Source of the DNA: Lentilitoribacter sp. Alg239-R112
GTDB taxonomy: Bacteria; Pseudomonadota; Alphaproteobacteria; Rhizobiales; Rhizobiaceae
Assembly: GCF_900537175.1 (NCBI RefSeq)
Contig: NZ_LS999833.1
Location: 1,240,001-1,304,000, forward strand
Direction: 5' to 3'
DNA: 64,000 nucleotides
The notes under the pieces are model-generated. The model ran no database searches, was not told the DNA's origin, and worked only from the letters and a program-made list of their open reading frames with translations. Shown in pieces: positions 58,316-64,000 of the stretch; position 1 is the stretch's first letter, and the number at the start of each line of letters is the position of its first letter. Made by a program: the position numbers and the translations under genes.

Positions 58316-59140
58316 ATGAACAAATACATAGCCGCAATAGATGCACCCATCAAAAATACCGGCCAAATCCGATTGCATGGCGAAGAAGGTTTTGCAGGTA
58401 TGCGTAAAGCTTGTGCTGTAACAGCTGAATGCCTCGACGCGCTTGTTGATATTGTAAAACCTGGCGTAACAACGCAAGAAATTGATGATTTTGTTTTCAA
58501 ATTTGGCCACGACCGCGATGCAATGCCAGCCACATTAAATTATCGAGGCTATACAAAATCATGTTGCACATCGATCAACCATGTTGTGTGTCACGGCATC
58601 CCAAATGCAAAGCCTTTGCGAGAAGGTGATATTGTCAATATCGATGTTACGTTTGTTGTGGATGGCTGGCATGGCGATTCTAGCCGTATGTACCCAGTGG
58701 GTGCAATAAAACGCGCTGCCGAGCGCTTATTAGAAGTTACGCATAAATGTCTGATGCTCGGCATTGAAGCCGTAAAACCAGGTGCACGCACAGGTGCAAT
58801 TGGTCACGCTATACAAACATATGCAGAATCAGAACGATGCTCCGTTGTTCGTGATTTTTGTGGTCATGGATTGGGTCAGATGTTTCACGATGTACCCAAT
58901 ATCCTGCATTATGGTCAACCAGATCAGGGGCCTGAGCTCCGCGAAGGTATGATATTTACGATAGAACCTATGATCAATTTGGGTCGCCCGCATGTTAAAG
59001 TACTGTCCGATGGTTGGACGGCCGTAACGCGAGATCGTTCTTTAACAGCACAATACGAGCACTCTATCGGTGTAACAGCCGATGGCTGTGAAATCTTCTC
59101 ACTATCGCCCAAAGGCCTTGATTGTCCGGGACTTACATGA
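58316..59140 (+). CDS. map: Type I methionine aminopeptidase
   Basis: This 274-residue metalloenzyme removes N-terminal methionine. The pita-bread fold metal ligands are visible: Asp in [17 protein letters not shown] (two Asp), His in [12 protein letters not shown], Glu in [11 protein letters not shown] and the last Glu in the YEHSIGV segment. It is part of phaC-sfsA-map-radC, and its stop shares four bases with the radC start (ATGA). Length is typical. Confidence 0.96.
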   Translation: MNKYIAAIDAPIKNTGQIRLHGEEGFAGMRKACAVTAECLDALVDIVKPGVTTQEIDDFVFKFGHDRDAMPATLNYRGYTKSCCTSINHVVCHGIPNAKPLREGDIVNIDVTFVVDGWHGDSSRMYPVGAIKRAAERLLEVTHKCLMLGIEAVKPGARTGAIGHAIQTYAESERCSVVRDFCGHGLGQMFHDVPNILHYGQPDQGPELREGMIFTIEPMINLGRPHVKVLSDGWTAVTRDRSLTAQYEHSIGVTADGCEIFSLSPKGLDCPGLT

Positions 59141-59934
59141 GCAAAAATCGTGACAGCGATAAAGACGTACCGCCGAACGGATTGTCTGAACCTGAGGCAG
59201 ACGAACGCTTATTTTTTGCAGAACAAAGTTCACCAATCATTCAAGCGCCTAAACAAGGCAAAGCCGAACATTATCACGGGCATAGAGAGCGCTTAAGACA
59301 GCGGTATAAAAAAAGCGGTTCTGAAGCACTTGAAGACTATGAGCTATTAGAGCTCATTCTGTTTCGGCTCATACCACGTCGTGATACTAAACCCATTGCC
59401 AAATCGCTCCTTGATACATTTGGCACATTAGCGCAAGTTTTCGGGGCACCAGTCAATCGCCTTCAAGAAGTCAAAGGTATTGGTGAAGCTGTCGCGCAAG
59501 ACCTTAAACTCATCGCGAGTATCTCTCAACGTACGCTTAAATCTGAACTTCAGAACAAACAAATTCTGGCATCTTGGTCATCAGTCATAGATTACTGTCA
59601 TTCTGCGATGGCTTTTGAAGAAAAAGAACAATTTCGAATCCTTTTCCTGGATAAGAAAAATGCACTTATTGCCGATGAAGTTCAACAAACGGGCACAATT
59701 GATCACACACCAGTATATCCCAGAGAAGTCGTCAAACGAGCACTAGAATTATCTGCCACAGCCATTATCCTAGTACATAATCACCCATCGGGCGACCCTA
59801 CTCCATCTCGTGCAGACATTGAGATGACAAAACTCATTATGGAAACAGCAAAACCACTTGGAATAACACTGCATGACCACATTATAATTGGTAAGGAAGG
59901 TCATGTGAGCTTTAAAGGTTTGCGTCTTTTCTAG
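59137..59934 (+). CDS. radC: RadC/JAB-domain DNA repair family protein
   Basis: This 265-residue protein has an HhH-like N-terminal part and a C-terminal JAMM metallopeptidase-like domain with the zinc motif [15 protein letters not shown]. The start at 59137 gives an ATGA overlap with map; an in-frame TTG 15 bases earlier was rejected. RadC was once linked to recombination repair; its activity is not settled. It ends before a bidirectional terminator. Confidence 0.93.
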   Translation: MSKNRDSDKDVPPNGLSEPEADERLFFAEQSSPIIQAPKQGKAEHYHGHRERLRQRYKKSGSEALEDYELLELILFRLIPRRDTKPIAKSLLDTFGTLAQVFGAPVNRLQEVKGIGEAVAQDLKLIASISQRTLKSELQNKQILASWSSVIDYCHSAMAFEEKEQFRILFLDKKNALIADEVQQTGTIDHTPVYPREVVKRALELSATAIILVHNHPSGDPTPSRADIEMTKLIMETAKPLGITLHDHIIIGKEGHVSFKGLRLF

Positions 59935-59972
59935 CGTTAGCTTCCAAATAATCCAAACAGAAGACATAAAAA

Positions 59973-59996
59973 AAGCCGCTAATTTCTTAGCGGCTT
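59973..59996. terminator. Bidirectional terminator between radC and tig
   Basis: AAGCCGCTAA and TTAGCGGCTT form a ten-pair stem with a TTTC loop. On the minus strand it is followed by seven T residues, so it mainly ends tig; the plus strand has a shorter T/C tract for radC. Confidence 0.85.
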
Positions 59997-60016
59997 CTTC
60001 AAAACATATGTGCGAG

Positions 60017-61441
60017 CTAGTCTTCAGACTTTTCAGCTGCCTTTTTCTTAGGAGCAGCTTTCTTTTTTGCTGGAGCCTTTTTCTTAGCAGGCTTTGCAGC
60101 CTCTTCCTCATCTTCAGCAGTAAGTTGTTCCTTAGTTACTGTTTCATCAGTAACCTTGATAACTGTCATGAGGTGATCAATTGTTTTCTCTTCAAAGATC
60201 GGAGCACGAAGTGACTGCGCAGCGCCCGGTGTCTTTTGGAAATATTCATAGATTTCCTTCTCTTGACCCGGGAATTGGCGAACTTGTTCAAACAATGCAC
60301 GCTGCAATTCATCTTCTGTAACATCAATCTCAGCGGCTTCACCAACTTGCGATAAGACAAGACCAAGACGTACGCGACGTTCTGCAAGCGCTGTATATTC
60401 AGCTCGAGCCTCGTCTTCTGTTGTATCTTCATCTTCAAACGTTTTACCGTTCTGCTCAAGATCCGTGTTTACCTGACGCCAGATATTATCAAACTCAGAT
60501 TCAACTAGTTTTGAAGGTGTTTCAAACTGATGAAGTTCATCTAATTGATCCAGGATTTGACGCTTAACTTTTTGGCGCGTTAGTTGACCATACTGGCCCT
60601 CAATTTGCTCACGAACAACTTCACGAAGCTTGGCTGCAGATTCAAGACCAAGATTTGTAGCAAGTTCGTCATTAATCTCGATATCACCAGCAGCAGCAAC
60701 TTCTTTTGCCTTAATTTCGAAATTTGCTTCTTTGCCAGCAAGATGTTCGGCTTGATATTCTTCAGGAAAAGTCACTGTTACAACTTTTTCGTCGCCAGCT
60801 TTAATACCAACAAGCTGGTCTTCAAAGCCCGGGATAAATTGGTTTGAACCCAAAACCAATTGAGCATCTTCGGCTGTACCACCTTCAAACGCTTCACCGT
60901 CAACTTTACCGAGATAATCCATGGTAACGCGGTCGCCCATTTTGGCAGCGCCCTTTTTAGTCTCGTAGTTACGAGCACTGTCCGCAACACGCATGACTTG
61001 CTCTTCAACTTCCGCTTCTTCAATATCGACAACTTGGCGCGTAACTGAAAGATTCGTTAGATCAGCAACTTCAAATGTTGGGATAACTTCATATGCAAGA
61101 GTGAATTCAAGATCTTTTTTAGCTGCCAAAATTTCTTCGGCTTCGTCTTGATCTTCAGTCATATTAATTTCAGGTTGTGTAGCAGACTTCTCACCGCGTT
61201 CTGAAAGAATTTCTGTAGGGCGGCTTTGAATGATCTCATTCACAAGCTCTGCCATAATAGACTTTCCGTATGTCTTCTTCATATGAGACATTGGAACTTT
61301 ACCCGGACGAAATCCATTGATACGCACTTTATCTTTGGCATCAGCCAAACGCTCATTCAACTGAGTCTCCATATCCGCAGCCGGGATAGTGACCTTAAGT
61401 TCGCGCTTCAAACCTTCATTGAGGGTTTCAGTTACTTGCAT
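60017..61441 (-). CDS. tig: Trigger factor
   Basis: This 474-residue ribosome-associated chaperone has the N-terminal ribosome-binding motif GFRPGKVPM (about 44-52), a central FKBP-type PPIase domain (about 160-245) and a helical C-terminal arm domain. The C-terminus ends in a Lys/Ala-rich tail of about 28 residues (alternating KKKAPAK-type repeats), common in Rhizobiales. The start at 61441 gives the family N-terminus [10 protein letters not shown]. It lies beside tRNA-Leu and has the 59973 terminator. Confidence 0.97.
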   Translation of the reverse strand: MQVTETLNEGLKRELKVTIPAADMETQLNERLADAKDKVRINGFRPGKVPMSHMKKTYGKSIMAELVNEIIQSRPTEILSERGEKSATQPEINMTEDQDEAEEILAAKKDLEFTLAYEVIPTFEVADLTNLSVTRQVVDIEEAEVEEQVMRVADSARNYETKKGAAKMGDRVTMDYLGKVDGEAFEGGTAEDAQLVLGSNQFIPGFEDQLVGIKAGDEKVVTVTFPEEYQAEHLAGKEANFEIKAKEVAAAGDIEINDELATNLGLESAAKLREVVREQIEGQYGQLTRQKVKRQILDQLDELHQFETPSKLVESEFDNIWRQVNTDLEQNGKTFEDEDTTEDEARAEYTALAERRVRLGLVLSQVGEAAEIDVTEDELQRALFEQVRQFPGQEKEIYEYFQKTPGAAQSLRAPIFEEKTIDHLMTVIKVTDETVTKEQLTAEDEEEAAKPAKKKAPAKKKAAPKKKAAEKSED

Positions 61442-61550
61442 ATCTAACTTCCTATCAATCCGACACATTTATCGGAGATTAAATAATATTTGCCTGACCA
61501 GATTTTTTGACCGCTCAATAGGCCTAATCCTGCCTGGAGCTTCATCTCTT

Positions 61551-61592
61551 TCAAAGTGCGTTATCTGCGAAAGCAAACAACACACTTTGAGA
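61551..61592 (-). terminator. Hairpin after tRNA-Leu
   Basis: TCAAAGTGCGTT and AACACACTTTGA pair with one mismatch around a long loop just downstream of the tRNA on the minus strand. It may separate the tRNA from tig, but no strong T run follows. Confidence 0.4.
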
Positions 61593-61597
61593 AAAGA

Positions 61598-61682
<85 letters not shown>

Positions 61683-62054
61683 ATTCCAGAGGCCCTGATA
61701 GACGCCCTTTCAGGTTATGTCAACACGATAACGAGATTGTTTTTCACCAATTACATAACAACCGAGCGTAAGCTGAAGATTTAATCAAAGCACGCAGTAA
61801 TATTGAAGCATAATTCTGCTGACATTTTGTCAAAAACCGTCAGTCTTTATGATCACTGTCCTTATATACACATATTGGCTATTATTTGATCAGTACAAAC
61901 TAGAATTGCCACATAATATGACAAAAATATGACGAGCTATGCACACAGCGCATATCTCATATACATATATTGCGCTGCACAAATCGATACAGGTGTACTA
62001 TATTCAAATCATCAACGGAGCGGAAACGCTTCAATAGATTGAAGGAATATAAAG
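61683..62054 (+). other. Intergenic region between tRNA-Leu and the DUF1127 gene
   Basis: This 372-base AT-rich stretch must hold the divergent promoters of tRNA-Leu and of the DUF1127/hairpin locus. An inverted repeat CAGCGCA (61946-61952) / TGCGCTG (61971-61977) lies about 80 bases before the DUF1127 ATG, and a CTATAT at 61998-62003 resembles a -10 box. I see no convincing -35 or heat-shock box, no second RNA and no further coding frame. Confidence 0.5.
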
Positions 62055-62198
62055 ATGAACATTCGTAAATCATACAAGAACTGGCGCGATTACCGCAGGA
62101 CAGTGAACGAATTAAATTCCCTGTCATCTCGTGACCTAAATGATCTAGGCATACAGCGTAGTGAAATCACTACAGTTGCTCGCGCAGTCGTTAAGTAA
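62055..62198 (+). CDS. DUF1127 small protein (CcaF1-like)
   Basis: This is a 47-residue basic protein, MNIRKSYKNWRDYRR..., with the DUF1127 signature LNSLSSRDLNDLGIQRSEI and an Arg-rich N-terminus. A GAAGGA ribosome-binding site sits nine bases before the ATG. It is directly followed by six hairpins with CUCCUCCC loops. In Rhodobacter the DUF1127 protein CcaF1 is an RNA-binding partner of such small RNAs, produced from the same transcript. By synteny this gene probably has that role. Confidence 0.85.
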   Translation: MNIRKSYKNWRDYRRTVNELNSLSSRDLNDLGIQRSEITTVARAVVK

Positions 62199-62202
62199 TT
62201 AA

Positions 62203-62458
62203 AATTTCGGATCGGTATTCTCCTCCCAATTGAGCCGGTTCGAATTAGCTGACATATTTCTTCCTCCCATGTCAGCTATTTGATAAAGCGCCCACCTATC
62301 CTCCTCCCAAGGTGGGCGCTGATCAAAACATAGAATTCAAGCAGCACATCCTCCTCCCAGTGCTGCTGAATAGATCGGCAAACATCCTCCTCCCAGTTTG
62401 TCCGTTCGAAATAGATAACACTCGCTGCACCTCCTCCCGCAGCGAGTGTTATTCTTTT
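62203..62458 (+). ncRNA. Array of six anti-Shine-Dalgarno (CUCCUCCC-loop) hairpins
   Basis: Six stem-loops follow the DUF1127 gene: 62203-62246, 62246-62278, 62287-62320, 62340-62367, 62376-62404 and 62415-62452. Each loop holds UCCUCCC or CCUCCUCCC (the second only UUCCUCCC), complementary to ribosome-binding sites. The stems are 7-14 pairs and have different sequences, so selection is on fold plus loop. The last stem is 14 pairs followed by a T tract and also acts as the Rho-independent terminator. This matches the 'cuckoo'/alpha-r14 (NfeR1) and CcsR small RNA family, which is processed from DUF1127 mRNA and acts with Hfq in stress and C1 metabolism. Rhodobacter has four CcsR units; six are present here. 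Confidence 0.85.
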
Positions 62459-62526
62459 TGAGGGCCATTTTCTTCAGACACAAATTATCTCTTCACAGTC
62501 ATATCAGCTTGGCTTAAAGAACAATT

Positions 62527-63939
62527 ATGACATCATCATCTCATAAACCTATTCACATCATAGGTGGCGGACTTGCAGGCAGCGAAGCTGCTTGGCAGAT
62601 CGCATCTCGCGACATTCCTGTTATTCTCCATGAAATGCGCCCAAAGCGCGCGACAGAAGCACACAAGACCGAAGGCTTGGCAGAACTCGTATGTTCAAAC
62701 TCATTCAGGTCTGACGACGCGGAAAATAATGCCGTTGGTGTTCTTCACGCAGAAATGCGTTTGGCCAACTCACTTATTATGAAATGCGCTGACGCAAACC
62801 AAGTTCCCGCAGGTGGCGCACTTGCAGTTGATCGTGACGGATTTTCCCAAGCCGTTACCGCCGAATTGGAGGCACACCCGCTAATAACTATTGAACGCGA
62901 AGAAGTGGCCGGCCTTCCACCCCAAGAATGGGATCTTTCAATCGTCGCAACAGGTCCTCTCACAGCACCTGATTTAGCAAATTCAATTATTGAGCAAACT
63001 CAAAGTGATGCTCTAGCCTTTTTTGATGCCATTGCACCGATTATACACACAGATAGCATCGATATGGATATCTGCTGGTTCCAATCTCGCTATGATAAGA
63101 TAGGACCTGGCGGCACAGGCAAAGATTACATCAACTGCCCAATGAATGAAGATCAGTATAACGCATTTATTGATGGCCTCATTGAAGGTGATTCGACTGA
63201 ATTTAAGGAATGGGAAGGCACGCCATATTTTGATGGATGCCTACCAATTGAAGTCATGGCCGAGCGTGGCCGCGAAACCCTACGCCACGGTCCAATGAAA
63301 CCAAGAGGGCTGACGAACGCGCATGATCCTGAACACAAACCATATGCAGTTGTGCAACTTCGCCAAGATAATGCGCTTGGAACCTTATATAATATGGTCG
63401 GCTTTCAAACTAAATTGAAATATGGCGCACAAGCGGATATTTTTCGCATGATTCCAGGCCTCCAAAATGCCGAATTCGCAAGATTGGGCGGTCTACATCG
63501 CAATACATATCTTGATTCGCCGAAGCTGCTAGACCCGACACTTCAGCTACACTCGCGAAAGGGATTACGTTTTGCGGGCCAAATCACCGGATGTGAAGGC
63601 TATGTTGAAAGTGCAGCAATTGGTTTGCTTACGGGCCGCTTTGCTTCTGCCGATCGACTGGGACAACCAACTGATCTACCTCCAACAACATCAGCATTCG
63701 GAGCGCTCTTAAATCATATTACAGGTGGGCATCTAAGCTCAGATGCTGAAAAGGGCAAACGCTCTTTCCAACCTATGAACGTAAATCTCGGGCTTTTCCC
63801 GCCACTAGCTGAAGAAGATATTCTCGCAAAACCGGAAGGCGCACGCTGGAAGAAAAAAGAAAAACGGGCTGCAAAAAAGCAAGGGCTTTGCGCGCGCGCG
63901 TTAAAAGATTGTGCAACTTGGTTAGAAAACAGCTGCTAA
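62527..63939 (+). CDS. trmFO: Methylenetetrahydrofolate-tRNA-(uracil-5-)-methyltransferase
   Basis: This 470-residue FAD- and folate-dependent enzyme makes m5U54 in tRNA. The N-terminal FAD motif [13 protein letters not shown] is at 11-23, followed by the family strings [10 protein letters not shown] and GYVESAA near residue 358. It ends with a basic helix ([12 protein letters not shown]). It stands alone, between the small RNA array and the window edge. Length is slightly above the Gram-positive forms, normal for alphaproteobacteria. Confidence 0.96.
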   Translation: MTSSSHKPIHIIGGGLAGSEAAWQIASRDIPVILHEMRPKRATEAHKTEGLAELVCSNSFRSDDAENNAVGVLHAEMRLANSLIMKCADANQVPAGGALAVDRDGFSQAVTAELEAHPLITIEREEVAGLPPQEWDLSIVATGPLTAPDLANSIIEQTQSDALAFFDAIAPIIHTDSIDMDICWFQSRYDKIGPGGTGKDYINCPMNEDQYNAFIDGLIEGDSTEFKEWEGTPYFDGCLPIEVMAERGRETLRHGPMKPRGLTNAHDPEHKPYAVVQLRQDNALGTLYNMVGFQTKLKYGAQADIFRMIPGLQNAEFARLGGLHRNTYLDSPKLLDPTLQLHSRKGLRFAGQITGCEGYVESAAIGLLTGRFASADRLGQPTDLPPTTSAFGALLNHITGGHLSSDAEKGKRSFQPMNVNLGLFPPLAEEDILAKPEGARWKKKEKRAAKKQGLCARALKDCATWLENSC

Positions 63940-63959
63940 TCGCAATTATCAAACATTAT

Positions 63960-63988
63960 CTTTGGTCTCGGCCATCTTGAGACCAAAG
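63960..63988. terminator. Hairpin downstream of trmFO
   Basis: CTTTGGTCTC (63960-63969) and GAGACCAAAG (63979-63988) form a perfect ten-pair stem with a nine-base loop 20 bases past the trmFO stop. No T tract follows on either strand, so the terminator call is tentative. Confidence 0.45.
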
Positions 63989-64000
63989 CTGCCGCAGATC

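Noticed and set aside
62203..62458. Repeated CCTCCTCCC as a possible CRISPR-like or satellite array
   Set aside because: Only the nine-base loop motif repeats; the flanking arms are self-complementary and different each time, and unit spacing is irregular. The fold fits anti-Shine-Dalgarno hairpins, not a CRISPR repeat.

Overview
The window is ordinary chromosome from an alphaproteobacterium, most likely a moderately AT-rich, probably marine member of the Rhizobiales/Hyphomicrobiales. The supports are the hupB-lon-clpX-clpP block, glnB-glnA, the yidD / NifU-like / folE-hisI neighbourhood, a class I PHA synthase, DUF2336, PAS_5 and BTLCP proteins, LexA boxes of the GTTC-N7-GTTC type, CtrA boxes of the TTAA-N7-TTAA type, and a DUF1127 gene followed by anti-Shine-Dalgarno hairpins. 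I see no insertion sequence, prophage, integrase or CRISPR array. Species cannot be fixed from the sequence alone.

Layout. 1-5.6 kb: proteostasis block on the minus strand (hupB, lon, clpX, clpP) with heat-shock-like promoters upstream of lon and clpP. At the extreme left edge is the start of a short gene on the minus strand behind a LexA box. 5.9-8.0 kb: DUF898 membrane protein plus M48 metalloprotease. 8.1-10.7 kb: a three-gene minus-strand operon (LLM flavin monooxygenase, aldo/keto reductase, flavin reductase) with the gene content of the sulfoquinovose monooxygenase (SmoC-SmoB-SmoA) core. 10.9-15.1 kb: VOC protein, the Kdo operon kdsD-kdsB-kdsA, and galE. 15.1-21.9 kb: tgt-queA, two cyclophilins, coaD, gyrA. 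22-27.3 kb: marC, ssb and uvrA divergent around a LexA box, and a VOC protein. 27.5-29.5 kb: glnB-glnA behind a sigma-54 type promoter.

29.5-36.6 kb is the most interesting accessory region. It is a six-gene minus-strand cluster encoding a HAD-UbiA fusion (polyprenyl-phosphate phosphoribosyltransferase-like), a close DprE1-like FAD oxidase, a small SMR-type flippase candidate, an extended SDR, a class III aminotransferase and a polytopic GT-C-like protein. It resembles the mycobacterial decaprenyl-phosphoryl-arabinose route with an added aminotransferase, and may make a polyprenyl-phosphate-linked pentose or amino-pentose donor for an extracytoplasmic glycan.

36.7-64 kb is mainly core: parE, DUF2336 and PAP2 genes around paired CtrA boxes, thrS, yidD, NifU-like scaffold, folE-hisI, CBS protein, rhomboid protease (with a terminator-ended leader or small RNA directly upstream), PAS_5 and PilZ proteins, BTLCP, gamma-carbonic anhydrase-like protein, hom with an aminotransferase, phaC-sfsA-map-radC, tig, tRNA-Leu(UAG), the DUF1127 gene with six CUCCUCCC-loop hairpins, and trmFO. 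Coordinates use starts refined by ribosome-binding site, operon overlap and family N-terminus; refinements are noted in each entry.
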